From Paenibacillus rigui (GTDB taxonomy: Bacteria > Bacillota > Bacilli > Paenibacillales > NBRC-103111): DNA of 64,000 nucleotides. The notes under the pieces were generated by a model. The model was not told where the DNA came from. It was given only the letters and a program-made list of their open reading frames with translations, and searched no databases. Location of the stretch: assembly GCF_002234615.1 (NCBI RefSeq), contig NZ_NMQW01000049.1, forward strand, positions 89,276 to 153,275, given 5' to 3'. Both the position numbers and the translations under genes were made by a program. The first letter of the stretch is position 1. Each line of letters opens with the position of its first letter. Shown one piece after another: positions 1-8,620 of the stretch.

Positions 1-14
1 GGAGGACAAATCGA

Positions 15-539
15 TTGGAACAACCGACAACAGATTTTTTTCGCGAAACGTTTTATATACATTACCCTACGGTGCGCCGCAAGCTGATTGGGCTTGTCCG
101 CGATGAGGCGGCCGCCGAGGATTTGGCGCAGGAGGTATTTTTACGCCTGTACCGCAATCCTCCGGAGGAGCCTGCAACGATGGGCGCTTGGCTGCACCGG
201 GTGCTGACACGCATAGCTTACGATTATTTGGAGAAAAAAGGCCGCGAGCGCGCACTGCAGGAGAAGCAGACGTTGAACCTGCTCAGCATAGGCGACGGAG
301 GTCAGCAGCCCTCGAACGAGCAGTTGCTGATGCGCCAGCTGGATCAGGAGGAAGTGCGCGAGTGGCTGGAGGAGCTGCCGGAACGCGACCGCAAGGTGCT
401 GCTGCTCCGCTACTCGGGCTACAGCTACGCGGAAATAGCGGAGCAGCTGCAGGTGAAGCCGCCTCTGGTCGGAACGCTGCTGCACCGTGCTACCGCCCGC
501 TTAAGACGTCATGCGGAAGCGCAGGCGCACCTGGATTAA
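15..539 (+). CDS. ECF-type RNA polymerase sigma factor
   Basis: 174-residue sigma-70 family factor of the short extracytoplasmic-function type. Region 2 lies at about residues 12-60, with the core-binding segment around EDLAQEVFLRLYR. Region 4 lies at about 118-165 and carries a helix-turn-helix (LPERDRKVLLLRYSGYSYAE). The start is a TTG, chosen because a GGAGG at 1-5 sits 9 bases upstream. The gene heads a tight operon with a membrane anti-sigma-like protein and an ABC exporter, so it probably directs an envelope-stress response and may autoregulate. The promoter is outside the window. It resembles SigX-like factors, but the exact subgroup cannot be assigned by eye. Confidence 0.9.
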   Translation: MEQPTTDFFRETFYIHYPTVRRKLIGLVRDEAAAEDLAQEVFLRLYRNPPEEPATMGAWLHRVLTRIAYDYLEKKGRERALQEKQTLNLLSIGDGGQQPSNEQLLMRQLDQEEVREWLEELPERDRKVLLLRYSGYSYAEIAEQLQVKPPLVGTLLHRATARLRRHAEAQAHLD

Positions 540-566
540 GCGATAAATTTTAAGGAGGACACCCCC

Positions 567-1712
567 ATGACTGAATATAAGAAAAATGAGCAAGAGTTTA
601 CGGATGCAGCCTGGTCCCGTTTACAGGAAAAGCTGGCTCAGGAGCCGCGCCACGAGCAATGGTCCCGCTGGTCCCAGCAGCACCCTGACGCAGCTGCTCC
701 CTTGCTGACGACGGCACCCTCCGTCGTGACGGCAGCGGGCTTGCCTGCGGCAGAGAGCAATCTGACCGGCCTAAGCGCCGGTCCGGATACCGCTCCTGCA
801 GCAAAACGCGGTGCAGCCTTCGGAGGCTGGCTCACCAAGCATAAAAAATGGGTCAGCGGCGCCGCGGCAGCCATCGTGCTAACGGCCGTCATCGCCACGC
901 CGGCCGGGAACGAAGCGCTGGCTTCCATCCTGAACAAGTTCCGGATGCAGCAGCTGACCGTCGTGCAGGAGAACGATCTGCAAGCGATACTGAATGGCGC
1001 ATTCGAGGATGGCAAGGAACGCGAAGCCATCAATAAATTCGGAACCTTTACGCAAACCTCAGGCAAAGCGTTCGGTGAGATGACGACGGAGGAAGCCGCC
1101 AAGAAGCTTGGACACAAGCTGTTCATTCCGAAGGAGTTCAATACAAAGGATCGTTCGATCTACGTCTCCCCTTCACAAACCATCACGTTCAAGATGAATG
1201 TGGATGAGGTGAACAAAGCGATGACGCGTTTAGGAGCCAAGAAGCTGCTTCCGGCATCTGTCGACGGCAAGCCGATTACACTGGAAACCGGGGAAGCGAT
1301 CCACCTGTATGTCCAATCGGATCCGGACAGCAAAAGATCCCCAGGCTATTCCTTGTCCCAGCTGCCTGTTCCTACGATTACGGTAGATCCATCGATCAAG
1401 GTAGCCGAGGCGCTTGACGCCGTGCTGCAGTTCCCGATGCTGCCGCAATCGTTGAAGGAAAGCTTGCAAACGGCAAACGTGCTGAACGGAGGAGCCGTCC
1501 CGATGCCTGTCATTGCGAACGGACAGACAGAGAAGACCAAGGTGGAGGGCGTGGAAGTCATAGTGACGACGATGGAGTATGGCCACGGTCAAGACAAAAT
1601 GCTCTCCGCTACCTGGATTGATCACGGGCAGCTGCTTCGTCTGGATGGCAGCAATGCCTTAACCGACCGGCAAGCGCTGCTGGCCAAAGTATCGGAGTTG
1701 ATTAAATCGTGA
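567..1712 (+). CDS. Membrane-anchored anti-sigma-like protein
   Basis: 381-residue single-pass membrane protein. About 94 residues precede one hydrophobic segment (about 95-113), followed by a large extracytoplasmic domain that looks like the DUF4367 type found in Firmicute anti-sigma proteins. It follows the sigma gene by 27 bases with an AAGGAGG ribosome binding site. Its stop codon overlaps the GTG of the next gene (GTGA). By position and topology it should hold the upstream sigma factor inactive. There is no zinc-binding HxxxCxxC motif in the N-terminal part, so it is not of the classic ZAS type; the anti-sigma role is inferred from context. Confidence 0.72.
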   Translation: MTEYKKNEQEFTDAAWSRLQEKLAQEPRHEQWSRWSQQHPDAAAPLLTTAPSVVTAAGLPAAESNLTGLSAGPDTAPAAKRGAAFGGWLTKHKKWVSGAAAAIVLTAVIATPAGNEALASILNKFRMQQLTVVQENDLQAILNGAFEDGKEREAINKFGTFTQTSGKAFGEMTTEEAAKKLGHKLFIPKEFNTKDRSIYVSPSQTITFKMNVDEVNKAMTRLGAKKLLPASVDGKPITLETGEAIHLYVQSDPDSKRSPGYSLSQLPVPTITVDPSIKVAEALDAVLQFPMLPQSLKESLQTANVLNGGAVPMPVIANGQTEKTKVEGVEVIVTTMEYGHGQDKMLSATWIDHGQLLRLDGSNALTDRQALLAKVSELIKS

Positions 1713-2668
1713 GCCAAGCTGTCATTGAAGCCCGCGGTTTAAGCAAGGATTACGGCAATGGCCGCGGCTGCCGCGGCATCACCCTCTCGGTTGGAACCGG
1801 GGAAGCCTTCGGCTTCCTCGGCCCGAACGGGGCCGGCAAGAGCACCTTCGTCAAGATGCTCGTCGGCCTCATTCAGCCGACCGGCGGAAATGCCGAGATT
1901 ATGGGCCACGCCGTCGGGTCCCTGGAGGCACGCCGCCATTTCGGCTACCTGCCGGAGCTGTACCGCTACCAAGAGTGGCTCAGCGGCGAAGAAGTGCTGG
2001 AGCTGCATGCCAAGCTTTGCGGCTTGGACCGTCATACCGCCAAGAAGCGCATACGCGAGCTGCTCGATCAAGTCGGGATCGGGCTACGGGGACGCGATCG
2101 CGTCAAGCACTACTCCAAAGGCATGCAGCAGCGTCTCGGGCTGGCTTGCGCGCTTCTGAACGATCCGCAGCTCGTCTTCCTGGACGAGCCCTCCTCCGCC
2201 CTCGATCCGATCGGGCGCATGGAGGTCCGCAAGCTGCTGCAGCAGCTGCGTCAGCAGGGCAAGACCATCTTCCTGAATTCGCATCTGCTGGAGGATGTCG
2301 AGCTGCTCTGCGACCGTGTCGCTTTATTAAATAATGGAAACATCCTGCATACCGGCACCGTTACCGAGGTGCTGCAGGAGAAAACCCGCTGGCACCTTCG
2401 TGTCGGCGGGTTCACGCCGTTTCTGCTGCCCTGGCTTGAGCAAATGCTCGGCATGCCCATCGGGATCGCAGCGGACATCCCCGCACCGAATGGCGATACC
2501 GTTTGGCTGGAAGCGGAATTGACCGATGACGAGCAGATTGGCTGGCTGAACAATCTCATTATGGAGCAAGGAATGACACTGTACGAAGTGAAAAAATCAC
2601 AGACCCGGTTGGATGAATGGTTCATGAATGCCTTGTCCGGTCTAAGCCACAGGGGGGAACGTTCATGA
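1709..2668 (+). CDS. ABC transporter ATP-binding protein
   Basis: 319-residue ATPase of the drug- and peptide-export type. Visible motifs: Walker A GPNGAGKST at residues 38-46, a Q-loop region (GYLPELYRYQ), the signature region YSKGMQQRLGL (SKGMQ in place of the canonical LSGGQ), Walker B LVFLDEPSSALDP, and a switch histidine in NSHLLED. The C-terminal 100 residues form the extra domain common in such ATPases. The GTG start overlaps the preceding stop, and the stop overlaps the ATG of the permease gene, so all four genes from 15 to 3552 are probably translated as one coupled unit. The substrate is unknown. Confidence 0.93.
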   Translation: MSQAVIEARGLSKDYGNGRGCRGITLSVGTGEAFGFLGPNGAGKSTFVKMLVGLIQPTGGNAEIMGHAVGSLEARRHFGYLPELYRYQEWLSGEEVLELHAKLCGLDRHTAKKRIRELLDQVGIGLRGRDRVKHYSKGMQQRLGLACALLNDPQLVFLDEPSSALDPIGRMEVRKLLQQLRQQGKTIFLNSHLLEDVELLCDRVALLNNGNILHTGTVTEVLQEKTRWHLRVGGFTPFLLPWLEQMLGMPIGIAADIPAPNGDTVWLEAELTDDEQIGWLNNLIMEQGMTLYEVKKSQTRLDEWFMNALSGLSHRGERS

Positions 2669-3552
2669 CGACGATCATAGGAATGACCTGGAAGGAGCTG
2701 CTGCGCAAACGGGTGCTGCTTCTGACGCTGTTCATGACGCTCGTATTCTTATTGGCCTTCTGGTTCGTAGCCCAAACCTTAGGGGAACGGTTGAACCGAC
2801 TGGGTGCGGCAGACAGGAACAGCATCTCGTACTTAATGGAAACGTATCAGATTGGGGCGGTGACACTGAGCCTCGGGTTCTTTTTCGGCTCCTTCGTCAT
2901 AGCCTTTCTGTCCATCTTCAGCTCCTTCTCCGTCATTGCAGGCGAAGCGGAGCAAGGTGTGCTGCAGGCCCTGCTGCCGCGTCCTATTGCGCGCTGGCAA
3001 TGGTATCTCGGACGCTGGGTCGGCTATGTAGGGTTCGGTGTCAGCTATGCCGCATTTTTGTTTACTGCCATCTTGCTTATTACAAAATATCATTCCGGCA
3101 TGTCACTCGATGCCGTTTCCTTAATGAAATCCTTCGCGCTGTTTGCATTCGTCGTACCTATGCTCGTATCTATGACGATGCTTGGCTCCTGCATCTTTTC
3201 AGCCATTGGCAACGGGGTCTTTATGACCATGCTGTTCGGCGCCGGCTGGCTTGGCGGGATGATCGAGAAGGTCACCTCCGCGATGCCTGCGGAGCAGAGC
3301 ACCACGTTGAAGCCGCTTCATCTGATTGCCGGTCTCATGTCGCTGGCCATGCCGGCAGATTCGATTCAGCAGCGGATGCTCGCTGAAATGTTCTCGCTGT
3401 CCGACATCCAAAGCCTTGTCAATCTAAACAATATTGCCGGACCGCTTGGACTCGGACAAGTTCCGTCCAACGCTTTTCTCGTCTATGCCTCCTGCTATAC
3501 GTTAGCAGCATTGGCCGCAGGCTTAGTATTGTTCCGAAAGAAAGATTTTTAA
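2665..3552 (+). CDS. ABC-2 type transporter permease
   Basis: 295-residue membrane protein with about six hydrophobic segments; the segment FSVIAGEAEQGVLQALLPRP is typical of ABC-2 permeases. The ATG at 2665 was preferred over an in-frame upstream start because it has an AGGGGGG ribosome binding site at 2651-2657 and forms an ATGA overlap with the ATPase stop. It pairs with the ATPase at 1709-2668 to form an exporter. As the last gene of the sigma operon it is followed by a strong terminator. Substrate unknown. Confidence 0.9.
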   Translation: MTTIIGMTWKELLRKRVLLLTLFMTLVFLLAFWFVAQTLGERLNRLGAADRNSISYLMETYQIGAVTLSLGFFFGSFVIAFLSIFSSFSVIAGEAEQGVLQALLPRPIARWQWYLGRWVGYVGFGVSYAAFLFTAILLITKYHSGMSLDAVSLMKSFALFAFVVPMLVSMTMLGSCIFSAIGNGVFMTMLFGAGWLGGMIEKVTSAMPAEQSTTLKPLHLIAGLMSLAMPADSIQQRMLAEMFSLSDIQSLVNLNNIAGPLGLGQVPSNAFLVYASCYTLAALAAGLVLFRKKDF

Positions 3553-3608
3553 TCCTTGAGCCTTCTATAAAGATAGATCACTCCTATAAGTAGATGTGAA
3601 AAAGGAAA

Positions 3609-3657
3609 AACAGCCGCAGCGACGTTGAACGATCGAGTTCACGTGGCTGCGGCTGTT
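3609..3657. terminator. Bidirectional intrinsic terminator
   Basis: Perfect 12-bp arms (AACAGCCGCAGC at 3609-3620 and its complement at 3646-3657), with a T-run on the right and an A-run on the left. It can stop transcription of the sigma/ABC operon from the left and of trxA from the right. Confidence 0.88.
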
Positions 3658-3678
3658 TTTTTATAATTTTTAATCAAT

Positions 3679-3999
3679 TTAGTTCAAATGAGGCTCTACC
3701 CAAGACATCATATCCGCCAAAGGCTTGAAACCGACCGTGGAGGAAACCTCTACGCCGTTTTTGAACAATTTCAGGGTTGGGATACTCATCACACCGAAGG
3801 CTCCAGGAGTCTCCGGATTGTCATCGACGTTCATTTTGGCAATGGTCAGCTTGTCGCCCAATTTGCCGCTCATTTCTTCCAGCACCGGCGAAATCATTTT
3901 GCAAGGTCCGCACCAAGGGGCCCAGAAATCGACCAGCACCACACCTTCTTGTGCGATGGTTTCTTGGAAGTTTTGATCTTCAACTTTGATAATAGCCAT
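3679..3999 (-). CDS. trxA: Thioredoxin
   Basis: 106-residue thioredoxin, the normal family length. The redox motif WCGPC lies in the segment DFWAPWCGPCKM, and the cis-proline is in SIPTLKLF. It reduces protein disulfides in the cytoplasm using electrons from thioredoxin reductase. A 13-residue upstream extension was rejected because AAAAGGAG sits just before the ATG at 3999. The gene lies 54 bases downstream of the IDEAL-type gene on the same strand, with a 12-bp palindrome TGATATATATCA at 4026-4037 in the gap, so it could be co-transcribed with it or have its own control. Confidence 0.95.
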   Translation of the reverse strand: MAIIKVEDQNFQETIAQEGVVLVDFWAPWCGPCKMISPVLEEMSGKLGDKLTIAKMNVDDNPETPGAFGVMSIPTLKLFKNGVEVSSTVGFKPLADMMSWVEPHLN

Positions 4000-4053
4000 G
4001 ATAAACACTCCTTTTAGGTAGTCAATGATATATATCAATAAAGGTAAGCCTTA

Positions 4054-4440
4054 TTAATCAATCGTCACTCTGCGGCCGCCCGAGCCGAACGAAGGGCCTT
4101 TGCCTGCACCGCTTTTTGGCGCCGCCTGGAATTGAACCATCCGGAGAGCGGAATACAGGTCCTCGAACCAGGCTTTGTCGCGGGTCATCAGCGCCAAGTC
4201 CATTAAGCTCAACAGATCGGCTTCATCAGCTTGGATCTCCTCGCTCATTTTATCCAATCGGCCCAAGGAGCTTTCAACGATTTCTCCTACCGCTTCGATT
4301 CTGTCGCATTGGGTCACGAGAACCTTCACCGTGCCGTAGGCATCTACCGACTCCACAAACCCGATGAAACGTTCGTCCTCCTTGGAGGTTCCGCTGACCC
4401 AATCTCCGTTTTGAATCCAACTATTGATGGAATTCGACAT
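4054..4440 (-). CDS. Probable IDEAL-domain protein
   Basis: 128-residue soluble protein. The middle segment LSLMDLALMTRDKAWFEDL resembles the short IDEAL domain of Firmicutes (alternating acidic and hydrophobic residues around an ALxxRD core). The C-terminus is Gly/Ser/Lys-rich and probably disordered. IDEAL-domain proteins are poorly understood; some have been linked to protein-protein interaction. The start is the ATG at 4440 preceded by GGAAGGGAG rather than an ATG 11 codons earlier. A 23-bp palindrome at 4496-4518 upstream matches the one before the neighbouring Rrf2 gene, suggesting joint control of this gene and perhaps trxA. Confidence 0.6.
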   Translation of the reverse strand: MSNSINSWIQNGDWVSGTSKEDERFIGFVESVDAYGTVKVLVTQCDRIEAVGEIVESSLGRLDKMSEEIQADEADLLSLMDLALMTRDKAWFEDLYSALRMVQFQAAPKSGAGKGPSFGSGGRRVTID

Positions 4441-4495
4441 GCCATCCACTCTCCCTTCCTTCGTATGCGCCATCCTATGGATAAACGCCTCACCA

Positions 4496-4518
4496 ACTGA
4501 AACTATATCGATAACAGT
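4496..4518. promoter_or_regulatory. Candidate Rrf2 operator before the IDEAL-type gene
   Basis: 23-bp imperfect palindrome with outer halves ACTG and CAGT. It agrees at 17-18 of 23 positions with the palindrome at 5202-5224 upstream of the Rrf2 gene. It lies about 55-78 bases upstream of the start at 4440, where it would overlap a promoter. Confidence 0.6.
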
Positions 4519-4711
4519 TAGACGACATCAGGATGCATCCGCTGCACCTTGCCGCTTCCGCTACCTCCATTACTTATTACACTTCCATTTGCGTTACGAA
4601 ACAGGTGCGAGATAGCCCCCATTCCGCATGCTTACTGAAACAAAATCAAGTACAGTTTGCTCAAGGAACAACGTCCTCCCCTTTATTGGGAACGGCACGC
4701 ACCGGCAGCGG

Positions 4712-5140
4712 CTACTTGCTCTGCTGCTCTTTGCGCACCTGCTCCAGCACATCCCGAATCGTCCACTGACCGAAATAATCGATCAACTGCTTCTCCGCTC
4801 CGGAGAAAATGTGATCCATCACCGTAGCCATGTTGCAAGCAATCATGCAGTCCTGCTCTTCATCCCCCGAGCACCAGCCCGGCTTCACGGAGCCCATCGA
4901 CGTCAACCGGTACATCTCGGCGAGCGTTACTTCGTCCGGATTGCAGTTCAGCAGGAACCCGCCGCCGATGCCTTCCTTCGCCGCTACGTAGCCTTGCTTG
5001 CGAAGCATAGCCATCACCTTGCGTACACGGGCCGGATGCGTACATACATTGTGGGCGATCATGTCGCTTGTGGCCATATGGTCAGGCCGATAAGCGAGCA
5101 GTGCCAAACTATGAACGGCTATGGTAAACTCGCTATTCAC
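4712..5140 (-). CDS. Rrf2-family transcriptional regulator, cysteine-rich
   Basis: 142-residue regulator with the N-terminal winged helix of the Rrf2 family and the wing signature KEGIGGGFLL. The C-terminal half carries closely spaced cysteines (WCSG, EQDC, IAC) that could hold an Fe-S cluster or act as thiol sensors, as in other Rrf2 proteins. The GTG at 5140 was chosen because AGGAGG lies 11 bases upstream and the protein then begins MNSEFTIAVHS, the usual family start; an ATG 8 codons further upstream has no ribosome binding site. It probably represses itself and the IDEAL-type gene through the paired palindromes at 4496 and 5202. Redox sensing would fit the nearby trxA, but that is inference. 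Confidence 0.85.
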   Translation of the reverse strand: MNSEFTIAVHSLALLAYRPDHMATSDMIAHNVCTHPARVRKVMAMLRKQGYVAAKEGIGGGFLLNCNPDEVTLAEMYRLTSMGSVKPGWCSGDEEQDCMIACNMATVMDHIFSGAEKQLIDYFGQWTIRDVLEQVRKEQQSK

Positions 5141-5201
5141 CTTATCCAAGACCTCCTGATGCATTCGCTATCGGTTAGAACAGGTTAGAACTTCCTTGCT
5201 T

Positions 5202-5224
5202 ACTGTTATTATATTGATTACAGT
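5202..5224. promoter_or_regulatory. Candidate Rrf2 autoregulatory operator
   Basis: 23-bp palindrome with arms ACTGTTAT and ATTACAGT, located 62-84 bases upstream of the rrf2 GTG. Its sequence twin is at 4496-4518. A short direct repeat of GTTAGAAC lies between it and the gene (5174-5189). Confidence 0.62.
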
Positions 5225-5397
5225 TAGAGTTGTCAATAGGCGGCTTTTTTATTCAAGCCACCCGGCCGGTGCTCCCTCCTAACACGGCGCGCGATGTAAC
5301 TTTTGCAGAGAAAGGCTCGTCTATAGTACGATAGAAGGAGCTCGTATTTGGAATGAGAAGTCATACGAATGAAGGATAGAGAGGAACCTGCACTGTC

Positions 5398-6306
5398 ATG
5401 ATGCAATGGAAAACGACTGTAACTGCTTTTACACTGGCCTCATCTCTGCTGTTATTCAGCGCATGCGAGGACTCCAAAGCCAAGCCGCAGGCTGAACCTG
5501 CAGCATCTGCGCCTCCAACCCAAAGCACCGCCGCCGCAGGCACGGCAGGCAACGCTGCAGGCAGCGGCGCCGCGAGCCAGGGCGCTGGCTCCTCGGCAGC
5601 ATCGGGCACGCCTTCCCAGGCCCCGGCGCAAGCCCCAGCTTCCGCTAACGGAAGTGCCGCCAGCGGGGATAAGGGCAAAGCCGCAACCGGCACTGCGGGC
5701 GGAGGCGCCGAGCAGGTCGTCACGAACCCCGAGAGCATCTCGGTGCTCGTCAACAAGCAGTTCGCGCTGCCTTCGAGCTATGAGCCGAAGGATCTGGTGT
5801 ACCCGAACGTGCCGTTCACGTTCAAGGAACAGCTCGAAAAGCGCAAAATGCGGAAGGAAGCCGCGCAAGCGCTGGAGAAGCTTTTTGATGGAGCCAAAAA
5901 GGACGGCGTGAGCCTGGCAGGCGTATCGGCCTACCGTTCCTATGCCACGCAGAAAACCGTCTACAATAACTACGTCAAAAAGGACGGGGAGGAAAAAGCC
6001 CGCACCTACAGCGCGGTGCCCGGCCATAGCGAGCACGAAACGGGCCTTGCGATCGACGTGTCGGGGAGCGACGGCAAATGCGCAGCAGAGGACTGCTTCG
6101 GCAATACGAAGGAAGCCTCGTGGCTTGCCAAGCACGCAGCCGAATACGGCTTCATTATCCGCTACCTGAAGGGCAAGGAATCGATCACCGGCTACCAGTA
6201 TGAGCCATGGCATATCCGCTATGTCGGCACGCAAGCGGCCAAGGAGATTGCCGATAAGGGGATTACGCTCGAGGAATATATGAATGCGGTGCCCGTTGTG
6301 AAGTAA
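5398..6306 (+). CDS. M15 family D-Ala-D-Ala carboxypeptidase lipoprotein (VanY-like)
   Basis: 302-residue exported lipoprotein. Signal peptide with lipobox LLLFSAC (Cys at about 23), then about 90 residues of low-complexity Ala/Ser/Pro/Gly linker, then an M15B peptidase domain from about residue 115. Zinc-site signatures are visible: GHSEHETGLAID supplies His and Asp, and EPWHIRY supplies the last His. Such enzymes trim the terminal D-Ala of peptidoglycan stem peptides outside the membrane. Two adjacent ATG codons (5398 and 5401) are possible starts, with GAGG 13 bases upstream of the first. It is a single gene ending at a strong terminator. Confidence 0.9.
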   Translation: MMQWKTTVTAFTLASSLLLFSACEDSKAKPQAEPAASAPPTQSTAAAGTAGNAAGSGAASQGAGSSAASGTPSQAPAQAPASANGSAASGDKGKAATGTAGGGAEQVVTNPESISVLVNKQFALPSSYEPKDLVYPNVPFTFKEQLEKRKMRKEAAQALEKLFDGAKKDGVSLAGVSAYRSYATQKTVYNNYVKKDGEEKARTYSAVPGHSEHETGLAIDVSGSDGKCAAEDCFGNTKEASWLAKHAAEYGFIIRYLKGKESITGYQYEPWHIRYVGTQAAKEIADKGITLEEYMNAVPVVK

Positions 6307-6367
6307 ATATAATAGAAAAAGACTCGCCCCCTGAGGAGCCGTGTGTAGCGTCTGTTGTTCGATATAA

Positions 6368-6410
6368 AAATCTCTCCCGCTTGAGCGAAGGCTCACGCCG
6401 GGAGAGATTT
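6368..6410. terminator. Bidirectional intrinsic terminator
   Basis: 12-bp perfect arms (AAATCTCTCCCG and complement) flanked by an A-run on the left and a T-run on the right. It serves both the VanY-like gene and the minus-strand GH115 operon. Confidence 0.87.
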
Positions 6411-6426
6411 TTTTGACGTGCATGCG

Positions 6427-8523
6427 CTACAGCAGCTGCCCGTTTTGCTCGAAATGAGCGTGAAGCCGCTCCGCGAGTTCATCATCCGATAGCGGGTTGC
6501 GGTGCGTATTTTCCAAATAAATATGCTTCTCCGTTTCGGGCATCAGAAATTCCTTGTACCAGAGGAAAAATTCCGGACTATCCCCGTGCATACGCAGAAA
6601 CCGTCTGACCGTATCCACGTTCCGCACGGTGCTTTCGATATTCGTCAGCCAGTCCGCACTGTAGAAACGATTCCACTTGCCATGCTCCGCTGCACGCAGC
6701 ACATGCAAGCCCTCCTCGTAGCCCCGCATCGACAGCGAAGCGCAGACGAAAGCCTGCGGGTAGCGTCCCTCGGCATAAGCGGCGTAGGCGCGGCAGAGCC
6801 ACAGGAAGCCCTCGCAGCCGGAGCGGTGCAGCGCGCCATGAAATCGCAGGTGGTCGGCAGCACGCTGCTTATCCTCTTCGGCGAGTCCGGCAATGACCTT
6901 GTCGCACCGGTCCAGCCAAGCGGTCCATTGGGCTAAGCCCTCGCTGCACCGCTGCTCGAAGCTGCGGACCTGCTCCAAGAAGCTGCATTCTCCTGTCGCC
7001 CACAGCAGACGCTCATCCGCGACGGCGCCCTGCCCCTGCAGCCAATGCCCGATTATCCGCCGTGCCGGGTGATGGTAATACTCATCCCCCGCCAAATCAT
7101 CCGGGTTTGGGCCATAGGCCACCGCCGCTTCGGTGTAGGAGCGGTACAGCCCCGCCAGCTCCTTCAGGCCGCTGGTGTAATAGCTGCTGACAAACTGCTC
7201 CAGATGCGCCTCCGCATCCACCTTCCCTTCGTTCCACAGCACGCGAAGCAGATCGAGCATGTACACATGGGGGCGAATATTGCCGCAGTTCAACAGCAAA
7301 TATTGATCCGCCCCCGCCGCGAATGCCCCCTCAACCTCCTGTCGGATAAATGCAGCGGAGCCCGGGAACATCGTCAAATGGTTCGATGCCTGCAAATCGT
7401 GAAACGTCACATGATAATAAATGCCGTGCTTGCCCGTATCCTCCTCCGCCGGCAGCGAAGGAATGCGCAGGTTAAGGTTGCCGTGTCTGCGCGACACCAT
7501 ACGCCCGTAGCCGTTATCCGCCCATACCTTGATGACATCGTCCGGAAGCTCCACATAGCCTTCCTTGTACAGCTCTGCAATCTCTCCGTACAATGCCGCG
7601 CAATACACCGGTTCCTTCACGGCTGCGCCAATCATATCGTACTGCTTGCGGATCACCCGGCTGATCATGGCCCCGCGCTTCTCGGGCGTATCGAACGAGG
7701 GATCATTTTCCCAGAAGGGCTTGTCTCCCTGACCGCGGAAGGAAAGCACCCACAATATCTTCTTGTCCTTCTGCTTTTCAATGGCCTTGGTCCATAAGCG
7801 CTCGAACAGCTCGGGCGCCTCCTTATAGCTCGCATTTTTGCCCGGATAGGCCCGCAGAAACATTTCGGCACCAAGCGGCTCCGCATGATGATGGGTAATC
7901 CATAACCCCATCTCCTCCGCGACCTCGAAGTGGACGCCGGTCTTCGGCAGGTCCGTTCCCGGAATGACCATGTTGCCTCTGCAGCGCAGCAGTGCTTCGA
8001 ATACGTGCAGCCAAACCTCTCTTGTAGGCGGGTACGGCTCCTTCCAGCCGATAAGGCACACTTCGTCGTTAACGAACCAGCCCCGGAAGCGAACCTTGCT
8101 TGGCAGCGAGTCATAGCTTTCACAAGCGATCTCGATCCGCTTTTGCTGAGGGAGGCACTGGTCCGCCCAGAACCAGAACGGCTGCACTCCCAAGTAACGT
8201 TCCGTAAAATACAGCATGCCGTATACTAGAGCCAGCTCATCGCGGCCTATGATCTCCATGCATGGTCCGGACGCACTCTCCTTGAACCGAAAGCCGAATG
8301 CCTCCGGCTCGTCGGGGCAGCCATCTTCAGGCAAGACATATCTGATCACTATTTGTGCCCAGCCGGTTGGATGGGAACCCATTTCCGGCATCTCCCCCAA
8401 CACCGTGTGTAAATCCCGAATCAGCATGCGCAGGCCGTGTCCGATAGCGGAAGTCACCTTCCCCTGCACAGCAATCCGTATACGCCCCGCCAGCACCATG
8501 GTATCTTTAGCTGTCTTCTCCAT
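6427..8523 (-). CDS. Glycosyl hydrolase family 115-type enzyme (probable xylan alpha-glucuronidase)
   Basis: 698-residue intracellular enzyme without a signal peptide. GH115-like segments include VYGMLYFTERYLGVQPFWFW near residue 105, FRGWFVNDEVCLIGW, ITHHHAEPLG and WVLSFRGQGDKPFW. GH115 enzymes remove 4-O-methyl-glucuronic acid side chains from glucuronoxylan. The protein is shorter than the larger secreted family members, which carry extra C-terminal domains. The start ATG has AAGGAAG 7 bases upstream. It is the last gene of a minus-strand cluster with a sugar ABC transporter and a two-component system, behind a terminator-like hairpin, so the likely substrate is an imported aldouronate. 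The family is recognised from motifs; the substrate is inferred. Confidence 0.8.
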   Translation of the reverse strand: MEKTAKDTMVLAGRIRIAVQGKVTSAIGHGLRMLIRDLHTVLGEMPEMGSHPTGWAQIVIRYVLPEDGCPDEPEAFGFRFKESASGPCMEIIGRDELALVYGMLYFTERYLGVQPFWFWADQCLPQQKRIEIACESYDSLPSKVRFRGWFVNDEVCLIGWKEPYPPTREVWLHVFEALLRCRGNMVIPGTDLPKTGVHFEVAEEMGLWITHHHAEPLGAEMFLRAYPGKNASYKEAPELFERLWTKAIEKQKDKKILWVLSFRGQGDKPFWENDPSFDTPEKRGAMISRVIRKQYDMIGAAVKEPVYCAALYGEIAELYKEGYVELPDDVIKVWADNGYGRMVSRRHGNLNLRIPSLPAEEDTGKHGIYYHVTFHDLQASNHLTMFPGSAAFIRQEVEGAFAAGADQYLLLNCGNIRPHVYMLDLLRVLWNEGKVDAEAHLEQFVSSYYTSGLKELAGLYRSYTEAAVAYGPNPDDLAGDEYYHHPARRIIGHWLQGQGAVADERLLWATGECSFLEQVRSFEQRCSEGLAQWTAWLDRCDKVIAGLAEEDKQRAADHLRFHGALHRSGCEGFLWLCRAYAAYAEGRYPQAFVCASLSMRGYEEGLHVLRAAEHGKWNRFYSADWLTNIESTVRNVDTVRRFLRMHGDSPEFFLWYKEFLMPETEKHIYLENTHRNPLSDDELAERLHAHFEQNGQLL

Positions 8524-8575
8524 TATCTGCTTCCTTCCTTCATCATGTACCTTCTTATCTACCAGTGAAAAAGCT

Positions 8576-8606
8576 CATGGCATTGCCCCAAGGGGGCAAC
8601 GCCATG
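8576..8606 (-). terminator. Strong hairpin between the binding protein and GH115 genes
   Basis: 14-bp arms with one mismatch (CATGGCATTGCCCC against the complement of 8593-8606) and a 3-base loop, followed on the minus strand by AGCTTTTTC. It would terminate or stabilise the binding-protein message and lower expression of the downstream GH115 gene. Confidence 0.72.
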
Positions 8607-8620
8607 ATCGGTTCACAAGC

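Noticed and set aside
5174..5189. Direct repeat GTTAGAAC before the first Rrf2 gene
   Set aside because: Only two short copies; a longer, better matched palindrome nearby is the stronger operator candidate.
5452..6423. Open frame of 323 codons on the minus strand
   Set aside because: Antisense to the VanY-like gene and running through its terminator; the Cys/Arg-rich translation has no domain.
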